From an uncultured Vicinamibacterales bacterium (lineage in GTDB: Bacteria; Acidobacteriota; Vicinamibacteria; Vicinamibacterales; UBA8438), in NCBI GenBank assembly GCA_958295905.1, contig OY282382.1:1264001-1328000 (forward strand): 64,000 bases of DNA, in the 5' to 3' direction. Below the pieces are notes generated by a model, which saw only the letters and a program-made list of their open reading frames with translations, had not been told where the DNA came from and made no database searches. How positions within the stretch are numbered: the stretch's first letter is position 1; every line of letters starts with the position of its first letter. This document shows positions 8,497-18,502 of the stretch, in pieces. A program made the position numbers and the translations under genes.

Positions 8497-8551
8497 GGGT
8501 GCGCGTCGGATTCGTGCCGGGGGCGTCCTTGCGCAAATCCGACGCGCACCC
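8497..8551. repeat. 55-bp hairpin with ISKra4-like inverted ends
   Basis: GGGTGCGCGTCGGATT (8497-8512) pairs with AATCCGACGCGCACCC (8536-8551), leaving a loop of about 23 nt. The arms resemble the IS ends nearby (GGGTGCACGTCAGATT) with two A-to-G differences. It lies 2 bp after the larB stop codon, so it could end larB transcription, although no T-tract follows. Confidence 0.65.
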
Positions 8552-8553
8552 GC

Positions 8554-9324
8554 CTACAGATGGTTGATCTGGCTGGCGAGGGCGGCGGCGCCGAACCCGT
8601 TGTCGATGTTGACCACCGCCACCCCCGTCGCGCAACTGTTCAGCATCGCGAGCAACGCGGCGACGCCCCCGGCGCCGGCGCCGTAGCCCACGCTCGTGGG
8701 CACCGCGACGACCGGCGCCGCGACCAGCCCGCCGACCACGCTCGCGAGGGCGCCCTCCATGCCCGCGGCCACCACGATGACCCGGGCCTCCTCCAGACGC
8801 GTCCGTGCCGACAGCAGCCGGTGCAGGCCGGCGACCCCGACGTCGTAGAGCCGCTCGACGCGGTTGCCCATGACCGCGGCGGTGACCGCCGCTTCCTCCG
8901 CCACCCGCTGATCGGCGGTGCCGCCCGACACCACGAGGATTGTGCCCCGGCCGGTCGGCTCCGGGTGCGCGGTACGGCTGATGATGCCGGCTTCCGGGTG
9001 GAAGACGGCATCGTTCACGCGTTCGCGGACCGCGTCGAACGCGGCGTCGTCGGTTCGCGTCACCAGCAGGGTCTGGTTCGCCTCGACGATCCGGGCCGCG
9101 ATGTCCGCCACTTGGCCCGGGGTCTTGCCGGCGCCGAAGACGACCTCGGGGAAGCCCTGCCGGATGGCCCGATGGTGATCGATGCGGGCGAACCCGAGGT
9201 CCTCGAACGGCGCGCGCCGCATCGACGCGGCCACTTCCGCCTGGGCCGCGTCCACGTCGAGCGCCCCCCCGCGCACCTGCTCCAGAAGAGAACGAAGCCT
9301 CTCGGGTTCCATGCCTACGATCAT
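8554..9324 (-). CDS. larB: Nickel pincer cofactor biosynthesis protein LarB
   Basis: LarB carboxylates and hydrolyses nicotinic acid adenine dinucleotide to make the pyridine-dicarboxylate precursor of the nickel-pincer nucleotide cofactor. The 256-residue protein has a PurE-like C-terminal domain with the glycine-rich stretches LVVSGGTADQRVAEEA, AAGMEGALASVVGGL and PTSVGYGAGAGG, and the closing NIDNGFGAA typical of LarB. The N-terminal helical part (MEPERLRSLLEQVRGG) also fits. The ATG at 9324 gives MIVGMEP; the ATG at 9312 (MEPERL) is equally possible. No larC or larE lies nearby. Confidence 0.9.
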   Translation of the reverse strand: MIVGMEPERLRSLLEQVRGGALDVDAAQAEVAASMRRAPFEDLGFARIDHHRAIRQGFPEVVFGAGKTPGQVADIAARIVEANQTLLVTRTDDAAFDAVRERVNDAVFHPEAGIISRTAHPEPTGRGTILVVSGGTADQRVAEEAAVTAAVMGNRVERLYDVGVAGLHRLLSARTRLEEARVIVVAAGMEGALASVVGGLVAAPVVAVPTSVGYGAGAGGVAALLAMLNSCATGVAVVNIDNGFGAAALASQINHL

Positions 9325-9351
9325 ACAGACGGCGGCGGGGGGCGGATCGGC

Positions 9352-9509
9352 AGGGGCATCCCACGCTGACTGCGCGTGACGGCCCGCCCCCGATTCGAGG
9401 GGTCGCCACCGTCTTGCCGATCAGCCGGCGCCGCGTGAGACCCACGATTCCGCCCGTCCGGAGCCCCAGGACCCGCCACGATTGGCGGTGGCGGAGCGTG
9501 GGATGGTCC
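9352..9509 (+). repeat. Dispersed repeat family R, copy 2
   Basis: Unit from GCATCCCACGCT to AGCGTGGGATGGTCC, lacking about a dozen bases near its 3' end compared with copy 3 next to it. Together with copy 3 it fills the 426-bp gap between larB and the citrate synthase gene. Confidence 0.85.
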
Positions 9510-9521
9510 TGGGCGGATCGG

Positions 9522-9691
9522 CAGGAGCATCCCACGCTGACTGCGCGTGACGGCCCGCCCCGATTCGAGGGGTCGCCACCGTCTTGCCGATCAGCCGGCG
9601 CCGCGTGAGACCCACGATTCCGCCCGTCCGGAGCCCCAGGACCCGCCACGATTCCGCCTGCGCACGGCGGTGGCGGAGCGTGGGATGGTCC
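9522..9691 (+). repeat. Dispersed repeat family R, copy 3
   Basis: About 170 bp in direct orientation to copy 2, with a 12-bp spacer. The ends CATCCCACGCT and AGCGTGGGATG are inverted repeats. An inner segment CCACGATTCCGCCTGCGCACGG is present that copy 2 lacks in part. Confidence 0.85.
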
Positions 9692-9735
9692 TGGGCGGAT
9701 CGGCGCCGGCGGTTGCGGTCCGCCGCCGGGACCAC

Positions 9736-9741
9736 TATTCT
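9736..9741 (+). promoter_or_regulatory. Possible -10 box (TATTCT) close to the citrate synthase start
   Basis: TATTCT ends 9 bases before the ATG at 9751 and no Shine-Dalgarno sequence is visible, so transcription may begin at or next to the start codon. Similar spacing occurs before lepA and thiC. Confidence 0.35.
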
Positions 9742-9750
9742 TCGGGACCC

Positions 9751-10977
9751 ATGACCAGGCAGTCGACGGCGGCGGGGCTCGACGAGGTCGTCGCGGCCAC
9801 GTCGCGGATCTGTTATCTCGACGGGCAGCGCGGCGTGCTGGCCTATTGCGGGCACGACATCCACGACCTCGCGCGCCACGCGACCTTCGAGGAGGTGTGC
9901 CACCTGCTCTGGCGCCGGCGGCTGCCGACCCGGGCCGAGCTCGGCGATCTGCAGACCGATCTGGCGCGGCACCGCGCCCTCCCGGAACCGGTGATCCGCC
10001 TGCTGCGGGCGCTGCCGCCCGGAGATCTCATGGATGCGGTGCGCACCGGGGTGTCGGCGCTGGCGCATCACGATCCGGATGCCGGGGGGGACGATTCGGC
10101 CGCGGCGTCGCGGCGCAAGGCGGTGCGGCTGACGGCCCAGATCGGCACGCTGGTGGCGACGCTGGGAAGACTGGCCGCGGGGGGCGCGCCGATGACGCCG
10201 GATCCGGCGCTGGGGCACGCCGCCAACTTCCTGTATCTCCTCACCGGAGACCGTCCGGGCGCGCTCGCCGCGCGCGCGTTCGACGTGGGGTTGATCCTCC
10301 ACGCCGACCACGAGCTGAACGCGTCGACGTTCGCCGCGCGGGTGGCCGCGGCGACCCTCACCGACCTGCACTCGACCATCGTGGCGGGGGTCGCGGCGTT
10401 GAAGGGACCCCTGCACGGCGGGGCGAACGCCGCCGTCATGCGGATGCTGACGGCGGTCGGCGACGATGCCGACGACCGGCGGGTCGAGGACGTCATCCGC
10501 GGCATGCTCGCCGACAAGCGGCGGGTGCCCGGCTTCGGCCATCGGGTCTATCGCACCGAGGATCCCCGCGCGACCCATCTGCGCCGGATGTCGCGGGACC
10601 TCGGCGAGCAGACGGGACGGCCCCGCTGGTTCGCGATCTCCGAACGCATCGAGAAGCTGATGAAGGCGGAGACCGGGATCGACGCGAACGTCGACTTCTA
10701 TTCCGCGTCCACCTACCACGTGCTCGGGATCCCGATCGATCTGTTCACGCCCATCTTCGTGGTGAGCCGGGTGGCGGGCTGGACCGCGCACGTGCTGGAG
10801 CAGTACGCGAACAACCGCCTGATCCGGCCGCGGGCGGAGTACGTGGGGCCCGAATACCCGCAGGCGTTCGTGCCGCTGGCCGATCGGCAGGCGCCCTCGG
10901 CGCAGGCGTTTGCGCCGGGGAACGGCGGACGCCGCGAAACCGGCGCCGACTCCCGCTGGGAGGTGCCGACTCCCTGA
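9751..10977 (+). CDS. Citrate synthase-family protein (citrate or 2-methylcitrate synthase)
   Basis: It condenses acetyl-CoA or propionyl-CoA with oxaloacetate. The 408-residue protein is of the short (type I) bacterial form. Catalytic elements are visible: HADHELNAST, KGPLHGGANAAVM with the catalytic His, VPGFGHRVYRTEDPR, and the catalytic Asp in NVDFYSAS. The C-terminal RPRAEYVGP is typical. Sequence alone does not separate citrate from methylcitrate synthase; prpB and prpD are not in the window. The ATG at 9751 starts MTRQSTAAGLDEVV, and the upstream frame runs through repeat DNA, so a longer product is unlikely. Confidence 0.9.
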   Translation: MTRQSTAAGLDEVVAATSRICYLDGQRGVLAYCGHDIHDLARHATFEEVCHLLWRRRLPTRAELGDLQTDLARHRALPEPVIRLLRALPPGDLMDAVRTGVSALAHHDPDAGGDDSAAASRRKAVRLTAQIGTLVATLGRLAAGGAPMTPDPALGHAANFLYLLTGDRPGALAARAFDVGLILHADHELNASTFAARVAAATLTDLHSTIVAGVAALKGPLHGGANAAVMRMLTAVGDDADDRRVEDVIRGMLADKRRVPGFGHRVYRTEDPRATHLRRMSRDLGEQTGRPRWFAISERIEKLMKAETGIDANVDFYSASTYHVLGIPIDLFTPIFVVSRVAGWTAHVLEQYANNRLIRPRAEYVGPEYPQAFVPLADRQAPSAQAFAPGNGGRRETGADSRWEVPTP

Positions 10978-11282
10978 ACCGCCCGCGGCGAACCCCGCGC
11001 CGCCCCGAGAGCGGCGCGGCCGCCAGCGGGCGGAGGAGCGCCCGCGGGCGAAGAGCGCCCGTGCCCGACGGGTGCACGTCAAGTAAAGTGAGACGGTGCC
11101 GTTGGGGGTATCCGGCGCGGGCGGCCCCGAGGCGCCCCATCGTGTCGAAGCTCGAAAGGCCCGTTCGGAGGGCATCCAGGCCGGGAACGGGATCGGAATC
11201 GCCAATCTGGCAGCGACAGGGCGGCCGTCTCACAAATCTGACGTGCACCCGTGCCCGACCAAACCTGAGGAGGGCGCCGGTT
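10976..11282 (+). repeat. Dispersed repeat F4, copy 1, interrupted by a miniature transposon
   Basis: Segments 10976-11069 and 11251-11282 match the intact copy at about 48649-48761 (core AGCGCCCGCGGGC, then CGCCCGTGCC, GACCAA and GAGGGCGCC). Copy 2 has no insertion and so shows the empty site. The 436-bp gap to lepA holds this repeat, the miniature element and repeat F5. Confidence 0.65.
11070..11250. mobile_element. 181-bp miniature transposon with ISKra4-like ends
   Basis: The right end, read inward, is GGGTGCACGTCAGATTTGTG, identical to the left end of the IS copies at 4207 and 6101 and continuing to GAGA. The left end is GGGTGCACGTCAAGTAAAGTG. Perfect 9-bp duplications GTGCCCGAC flank it (11061-11069 and 11251-11259). 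The interior is not transposase sequence. It is probably mobilised in trans by the full-length elements. Confidence 0.85.
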
Positions 11283-11350
11283 GCTGTGATACTGGTCCCG
11301 ACGTGTCGCGGCGTCGGGGTGATCGGCGTCCCCGATCACGACGGTTGGGC
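11283..11350 (+). repeat. Repeat F5 hairpin, copy 1, upstream of lepA
   Basis: About 68 bp shared with 13249-13317, with few mismatches. The core TGATCGGCGTCCCCGATCA forms a stem of 7 bp. The copies lie upstream of lepA and lepB respectively. Confidence 0.7.
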
Positions 11351-11395
11351 GCAGGTGACCCCGGTAACCCCGATCCATCCCCCCCTGCGGCAGGC

Positions 11396-11401
11396 TATAA
11401 T
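11396..11401 (+). promoter_or_regulatory. Consensus -10 box (TATAAT) for lepA
   Basis: TATAAT ends 12 bases before the lepA ATG at 11414. No clear -35 box and no Shine-Dalgarno sequence are present, so the transcript is likely leaderless or has only a few untranslated bases. Confidence 0.45.
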
Positions 11402-11413
11402 GACGATCCGTCC

Positions 11414-13216
<1,803 letters not shown>

Positions 13217-13248
13217 CCGTCCGCATGCCGTGACGGCGCGCGGCAGGC

Positions 13249-13317
13249 GCTGTGAACATGTCCCGACGTTTCGTGGCGTTGGGGTGATCGGCGTCCCCGA
13301 TCATGACGGTTTGGGCG
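13249..13317 (+). repeat. Repeat F5 hairpin, copy 2, between lepA and lepB
   Basis: Near-identical to 11283-11350, from GCTGTGA through the palindrome TGATCGGCGTCCCCGATCA to GACGGTTTGGG. Confidence 0.7.
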
Positions 13318-13333
13318 GCAATCGGAGGCCGCA

Positions 13334-13386
13334 GCGCGACCTTGCGGCCGCGTTGGGCGTTTCGCCGGCGCGAAACGCCTGCGGCG
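13334..13386 (+). repeat. REP-like double hairpin F3, copy 1
   Basis: Contains a perfect 10-bp stem with a CGGC loop: GGCGTTTCGC (13356-13365) and GCGAAACGCC (13370-13379). A smaller GCGCGACC...GGCCGCG hairpin precedes it. Related copies are at 26555, 30146 and (inverted) 48609. Confidence 0.7.
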
Positions 13387-13498
13387 GCGATTTCCGGGCG
13401 GGCCGTCCGCGCCGTGAACGGCTTGGACGGCCGACGGATGGGTTGGCGGAGGACGGAGCGGCAGAGGAGAGCGGAGCGGCAGAGCCGGGACGGATAGC

Positions 13499-14188
13499 AT
13501 GGCTGGAGAGACGACGTTCAGGAAGTCGACGGCGCGGGAGTACTTCGAATCCATCGTGATCGCGGTGATCCTGGCCCTGTTCGTGCGGACGTGGGTCGTG
13601 CAGGCCTTCAAGATCCCGACCGGCTCGATGGAGGAGAACCTGTTGATCGGCGATCACCTGCTGGTGAACAAGTTCGTCTACGCGCCGTCCGGGACCGCGC
13701 TGGAGCGGATGCTGCTGCCCATCGGGGACGTCGAGCGCGGCGATGTGCTCGTCTTCAAGTTTCCCGAGGATCCCGAGCGCGACTTCATCAAGCGGGTCGT
13801 CGGCCTGCCCGGCGAGACCATCGAGCTGCGGCAGGGCCGGGTGTTCATCGACGGGAACGCGATCGACGAGCCCTATCTGGACGCGATGCGGCCCGGCGGC
13901 CGGCTCCCGCCCGACTTCCGCGGCACGTACGGGCCGACCCCCATTCCCGAGGGCCATCTCTTCATGATGGGCGACAACCGCGGCGACTCCGAGGACAGCC
14001 GGTACTGGGGGCCGCTCCCGGCGGAGTACGTCAAGGGCCGGGCGTTCATGCTGTACTGGTCCTACGAGTCGGAGAGCGATTTCTACGCCGAGGTCGGCGT
14101 CGGCGCGACCCTGCGCCGGCTGGGGTCCGCCGCCACCCACTTCTTCACCCGCACCCGCTGGGACCGCCTGTTCATGGCGGTGCCTTAG
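13499..14188 (+). CDS. lepB: Signal peptidase I
   Basis: Membrane-bound serine protease that removes signal peptides from secreted proteins. It has 229 residues with one N-terminal membrane segment (about 18-32). The catalytic Ser is in PTGSMEENL (S43) and the general-base Lys in DFIKRVVGLPGE (K98). Box E, GDNRGDSEDSRYWG, is intact. The C-terminal tail (about 190-229) lacks further family motifs. It follows lepA on the same strand. Start chosen at 13499 because the next ATG would remove the membrane segment. Confidence 0.96.
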   Translation: MAGETTFRKSTAREYFESIVIAVILALFVRTWVVQAFKIPTGSMEENLLIGDHLLVNKFVYAPSGTALERMLLPIGDVERGDVLVFKFPEDPERDFIKRVVGLPGETIELRQGRVFIDGNAIDEPYLDAMRPGGRLPPDFRGTYGPTPIPEGHLFMMGDNRGDSEDSRYWGPLPAEYVKGRAFMLYWSYESESDFYAEVGVGATLRRLGSAATHFFTRTRWDRLFMAVP

Positions 14189-14235
14189 CTGGCTAGACCC
14201 GGGACCGCTTGAGCCGCCGGGATCTTTGAGTTGAG

Positions 14236-14246
14236 TCAAGTCTTGA
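14236..14246. promoter_or_regulatory. Short palindrome upstream of the cas operon
   Basis: TCAAGTCTTGA is a perfect 5-bp dyad within a relatively AT-rich part of the 213-bp space between lepB and cas3. It could be an operator. Nothing else, and no CRISPR repeat, is seen in this space. Confidence 0.2.
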
Positions 14247-14401
14247 TCGTGTTGTGTTCGCCCTCGGTGGACTGACCACGGTATCCGCGATCATGGAACC
14301 TGCACGTTTCGTCTGACGCGGAGCCTCGATAGGACTTTGGGCGAAGTTCTGGGAACGGGACCGATCCAGATCGGCCGACGAGATGTGGGGAGAGGCTGGT
14401 C

Positions 14402-17400
14402 ATGACTCCGGAGGATCCGTACGCGGCGGATTTCGCGGAGTTCTTTGCCGCGCTGGGGGACAAACGCCCGTTCAGTTGGCAGCAAGAGTTGGCGGAGAGG
14501 GTGCTGAAACGCGCGCCGGCCTCCGTGGATTCGCCGGGAGCAGACGCTCCTTCGGGCGCCGGCGGAGCAACACCGTCCTCCTGGCCTGCCGCTATCGCCT
14601 TGCCGACCGCATCCGGCAAGACCGCCTGCATGGACGTCGCCCTGTTCGCCTTGGCGGCTCAGGCATCGCGGCTGAGTTCCGGGCAGCCGTTCACCGCGCC
14701 GCGCCGCATCTTCTTCGTGGTTGACCGGCGGGTGATCGTCGATGCAGCGCATGAACGCGCGCGCCGTTTGGCAAAGAGGCTGGGGCAAGCCAGGGAAGGC
14801 ATTCTGAAGGTCGTCGCGGACGATCTGCGACGCATTGCCCACGGCGCCGCCACCGGATTCGAGAACGAACGTCCGCTCGCCGTGTACGCGCTGCGCGGCG
14901 GCCTGTATCGATCGGAAGCGTGGGCGCGTCATCCGCTGCAACCGACCATCGTCGCGTCGACGGTGGACCAGATCGGCTCCCGGCTGTTGTTCCGCGCCTA
15001 CGGCCGCAGCGCCGGCACTTGGCCAATCTACGCGGGACTCGTTGCCAACGACAGCCTCATCCTGCTCGACGAAGCGCATTGCGCGCAGCCGTTCTTGCAG
15101 ACTCTGCGGGCCGTCCGCCGCTATCGGACCTGGGCGCATGAGCCGCTTCGGCGGTGTTTCCACCCGGTGGTGATGTCGGCGACGCCGCCGCCGGGGATTG
15201 ACGACGTGTTCACGGACTCGTCCGGCGACGGCCGCGACCCGGACCATCCGCTCGGCAAGCGGCAATTGGCAAGCAAGCCGGCGAAGCTGCGGCCTCCGGT
15301 GCGAAACGACGACGGCGCATCCGGTCGATTCTCGGAAGCGCTGGCGCAAAGCGCATTGGACCTGCGGGACGGCGGCCGGCAGGCTGTCGTCGTCTTTGTC
15401 AATCGAGTAGTGACAGCCCGTGAAACGTATCGACAGCTTTGCGAGAACGACGATGTCGAGGCCGTTTTGCTGACTGGCCGCATGCGTCCGGTGGACAAGG
15501 ACGCGGTGGCACGGCGGCTTCGCGACCTGGACCTCCACTCGGACGAGGCCACCGGCCGCCGACTGGAAAAAACGGTCATCGTCGTCGCCACCCAGACCCT
15601 CGAAGTCGGAGCCGACCTCGACTTCGACGGCTTGGTCACCGAGTGCGCGAGCCTTGACGCTCTGCGGCAGCGGTTCGGCCGCCTGAACCGCATGGGTCGG
15701 AATATCGAAGCCCGCGCCTGGATTCTCATTCGCGCCGATCAGGCCAAGCCGGCGCGTGGCGCGGAGAAGGATCCGGTGTACGGCGAAGCGTTGACCCGCA
15801 CTTGGCAATGGCTTGGCGATCACAAAAATGAAGACGGCGAGGTCGATTTCGGCATCGCCCATCTCGACCGCCTGTTGGCGGAAGACGATTCCCTCGCCGG
15901 TCTCGACGCGCCGTCGACCGATGCGCCGGTGATGCTCCCTGCGCACGTTGATTGCTGGGCGCAGACCGCGCCGGAACCACGGCCCTCGCCGGACGTGGCG
16001 CACTTTCTGCACGGGCCGCGGGAGGGTGCCCCGGACGTGCAGGTCTGCTGGCGCGCGGACATCGACCTGTCCAGTGCGGAAGCGCCGGACGACGCCATCG
16101 AATCCCTGACGCTGTGCCCGCCAGGCAGCAGCGAGACGCTGCCGGTGCCGATCGGCGTGTTCAAACGCTGGCTGGCCGGGAAAGATGCGGGCGACTTCAG
16201 CGCCGACATGGAAGGCGCTCTGATCGCTGACCGGCCCGAAGAAGATTCGGAAGGCGTGGAGGACTCGAATCTTGCGGACCGCCGAGTCATCCGTTGGCGC
16301 GGGACCGGAACGAATGACAAAGACGTGACTTCCGATCCGGCCGACATCCGGCCCGGAGACGTCATCGTGATCCCGTGCGCACACCCCGGCCCGCATGACC
16401 GGCTTGGAGACCTCCCACCGGAAGCGTCCGATTCCCCCGCAACGCTCGACGTGGGGGATGCCGCGCACCGGCTCGCCCGCGCCAAGCCGATCCTGCGCCT
16501 GCACCCTGCCCTGGTGGACGCCTGGCCGGATTCGGTGGCCGCCAAGGCGACGGCGCGTTCGCTGCTGAGCGACCTTTCGCAGAAGTATGAAAACGATCCG
16601 CTTGAAGTCGCGGACGCGGTACACGGCCTCCTGACGGAGCTGTCGAAGGCCGAAGCCCTGCCGGATCGCTGGGTCTGGCTGCCCCAAGCTGCGAAGGAAC
16701 TCGGCGCGGAATTTTCCACCGTCGCCAAGCTTCGTCGGGAATGCCGCCTCATCGGGGTCCGATGCCTGGTCCTTGCCGGGCGCCGGCGTGTGGAGGAGAT
16801 CGCCCACGAGGCCGCCGTCTTCAGCGACGAGGACGATGCGGCCGCATCCGGTATCTCGCACCGCGACGGCAAGCCGGTGCCGCTCCGCACCCATCTCCCC
16901 GGCGTCGAGACATTCGCCCGCCGTCATGCGGTTGGTTGTGGTTTGCCCGAAGGGTTGGCGGAAGCCGTCGCCCGCGCGGGACTGCTGCACGACCTCGGCA
17001 AGGCGGACCCGAGATTCCAGGCCATGCTCCGGGGAGGATCGCCGTGGTCGGCCGGCGAAATACTGGCCAAGTCCGCGGGGATGCCCAGGACCCCGGTCGC
17101 GCGGGAACGCGCCCGCACCGCTTCGGGATATCCGGCCGGAGGCCGGCACGAGCTGTTGTCGGTGCGGCTGGCGGAAGCCGCGCCGGCGCTCTTGCCGGAA
17201 GACGACGAATTGCGCGACCTCGTGCTTCACCTCGTGGCCAGCCACCATGGTCATTGCCGCCCGTTCGCGCCCGTCGTGGCCGATGACGAGCCCGTGCCCG
17301 TGGAATACACGTCGTGCGGCCACCGGATGCGCTGGTCCGGTCCGACCGGCCTGGAACGGCTGGACTCCGGCGTCGCGGAGCGCTACTGGCGGCTGACCCG

Positions 17401-17500
17401 TCGCTACGGCTGGTGGGGGCTGGCATGGCTCGAAGCCCTGTTGCGCCTCGCCGACTGGCGGCGCAGCGAATGGGAGGAGGCGCACGATGCCGGCGGGTGA
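14402..17500 (+). CDS. cas3: CRISPR type I-G helicase-nuclease Cas3
   Basis: Unwinds and degrades target DNA recruited by the Cascade complex. The 1032-residue protein has helicase first and HD nuclease last, the order seen in type I-G (I-U) Cas3. Visible motifs are Walker A LPTASGKTACMD (Lys73), DEAH box LLDEAHCAQPF (223-226), VMSATPP, ATQTLEVGADLDFDGLV and RFGRLNRMG. The C-terminal HD signature is LLHDLGKADPRFQ (His863, Asp864) with a second His cluster, VASHHGHCRP. All key residues appear intact. The next gene starts inside the last codons of cas3. Codon use is visibly less GC-extreme than in lepA or lepB, suggesting horizontal origin. A purine-rich GGGGAGAGG precedes the ATG. Confidence 0.93.
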   Translation: MTPEDPYAADFAEFFAALGDKRPFSWQQELAERVLKRAPASVDSPGADAPSGAGGATPSSWPAAIALPTASGKTACMDVALFALAAQASRLSSGQPFTAPRRIFFVVDRRVIVDAAHERARRLAKRLGQAREGILKVVADDLRRIAHGAATGFENERPLAVYALRGGLYRSEAWARHPLQPTIVASTVDQIGSRLLFRAYGRSAGTWPIYAGLVANDSLILLDEAHCAQPFLQTLRAVRRYRTWAHEPLRRCFHPVVMSATPPPGIDDVFTDSSGDGRDPDHPLGKRQLASKPAKLRPPVRNDDGASGRFSEALAQSALDLRDGGRQAVVVFVNRVVTARETYRQLCENDDVEAVLLTGRMRPVDKDAVARRLRDLDLHSDEATGRRLEKTVIVVATQTLEVGADLDFDGLVTECASLDALRQRFGRLNRMGRNIEARAWILIRADQAKPARGAEKDPVYGEALTRTWQWLGDHKNEDGEVDFGIAHLDRLLAEDDSLAGLDAPSTDAPVMLPAHVDCWAQTAPEPRPSPDVAHFLHGPREGAPDVQVCWRADIDLSSAEAPDDAIESLTLCPPGSSETLPVPIGVFKRWLAGKDAGDFSADMEGALIADRPEEDSEGVEDSNLADRRVIRWRGTGTNDKDVTSDPADIRPGDVIVIPCAHPGPHDRLGDLPPEASDSPATLDVGDAAHRLARAKPILRLHPALVDAWPDSVAAKATARSLLSDLSQKYENDPLEVADAVHGLLTELSKAEALPDRWVWLPQAAKELGAEFSTVAKLRRECRLIGVRCLVLAGRRRVEEIAHEAAVFSDEDDAAASGISHRDGKPVPLRTHLPGVETFARRHAVGCGLPEGLAEAVARAGLLHDLGKADPRFQAMLRGGSPWSAGEILAKSAGMPRTPVARERARTASGYPAGGRHELLSVRLAEAAPALLPEDDELRDLVLHLVASHHGHCRPFAPVVADDEPVPVEYTSCGHRMRWSGPTGLERLDSGVAERYWRLTRRYGWWGLAWLEALLRLADWRRSEWEEAHDAGG

Positions 17501-18470
17501 CGCCAAGAACGACGACGCTCAAGGGCTGTTGTTGAGCGGCCTTGACGGCAGCAATCCGCTGGGCTTTCTGGCCGCCGTCGGGACGTTGTGCGTCCTCGGT
17601 GATGCGTTCGCGGGATCAGTCCGCCTCGGATGGCGGAGCGTCCACGGTAGCTGGAGACCCTTGCTCGCGGGATGCGGCGGCGACGAGCGGGAGTTTTGCG
17701 GCACGATGCTGCAAGCGCTGAAGAATGCCTCGACGGCCGTATTCGACGTCGGCAACGAGAACAGGAGCGGGAAGGAATCCAACAAGTTTCCGTTCGCCCA
17801 CGACAGATTCGTGCGAGAGATCAAGACTCGGCAGGGCAAAGCCGGCCCGTCCAGCCGCCGGGACGTGGACTTCCTGGCCGGTTTCGGCACGGAACTCTAC
17901 CCGGATACGAAGAAGGGCGAGTTCCGGGAAACCTGTTTCAGGATGGTGCGTGCCGGAGACTCCAACCGGCAGGGCATGTTGTTCTACGCAAAGGCCATTC
18001 ACGAAGGCATCGACCACCGGCACATCGAGCGCACGCTGTTTCAACCCTGGGACTACCGGGACGAGGGTTACAGCCTGCGCTGGGATCCGATCGAAGACCA
18101 AGCCTACGCGCTCCGATGGAAGGACCCGAGCAAACCGAACTTGGCCAATGGTCCGGGCACGATGCTGGCCGCCAACCGTCTGGCGGCCGAGTCGTTGAGA
18201 TGTTTTCCAACCTTCGCGGTTGGAAGACGGATCCACACCACGGGGTTTCACGCGCACGAAGGGCGAGGACTTCGTTTCGTGTGGCCGATATGGACTTCGA
18301 TGGTGGACGTCGAGACCCTGCGCTCCCTGGTTGCGCTGCGCGATCTTCATGAAAGCCCCCTGCCTCGTCCGGCCCTGCTCGCCAAGGGTATCGAAGAGGT
18401 CTATGGCGCGCGTCGGGTACAACCGAACCAGTATTACCGCAACTTTGCCCCGGCGCAGCCGCTCGCTTGA
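17487..18470 (+). CDS. Type I-G Cas8-like subunit (Cas8u2 / Cas3-extension type)
   Basis: A 327-residue protein starting 14 bp before the end of cas3, so translation is probably coupled. The N-terminal motif LLLSGLDGSNPLGFLAAVG (about 14-32) is what I recall from the large-subunit-like proteins encoded beside type I-G cas3 (GSU0052-like). The remainder has no catalytic motif I recognise. By position and family it should be the large subunit that helps recognise the PAM and recruit Cas3. Exact naming in this subtype is inconsistent (Csb3, Cas8u2, Csx17), so no symbol is given. Confidence 0.75.
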   Translation: MPAGDAKNDDAQGLLLSGLDGSNPLGFLAAVGTLCVLGDAFAGSVRLGWRSVHGSWRPLLAGCGGDEREFCGTMLQALKNASTAVFDVGNENRSGKESNKFPFAHDRFVREIKTRQGKAGPSSRRDVDFLAGFGTELYPDTKKGEFRETCFRMVRAGDSNRQGMLFYAKAIHEGIDHRHIERTLFQPWDYRDEGYSLRWDPIEDQAYALRWKDPSKPNLANGPGTMLAANRLAAESLRCFPTFAVGRRIHTTGFHAHEGRGLRFVWPIWTSMVDVETLRSLVALRDLHESPLPRPALLAKGIEEVYGARRVQPNQYYRNFAPAQPLA

Positions 18471-18502
18471 CGGCCGGAACTCGAACACGACGGAGTCAGG
18501 CA

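Noticed and set aside
14189-14401. Expected CRISPR leader or array before cas3
   Set aside because: No repeated 25-40-bp unit is present in this space or after csb2.
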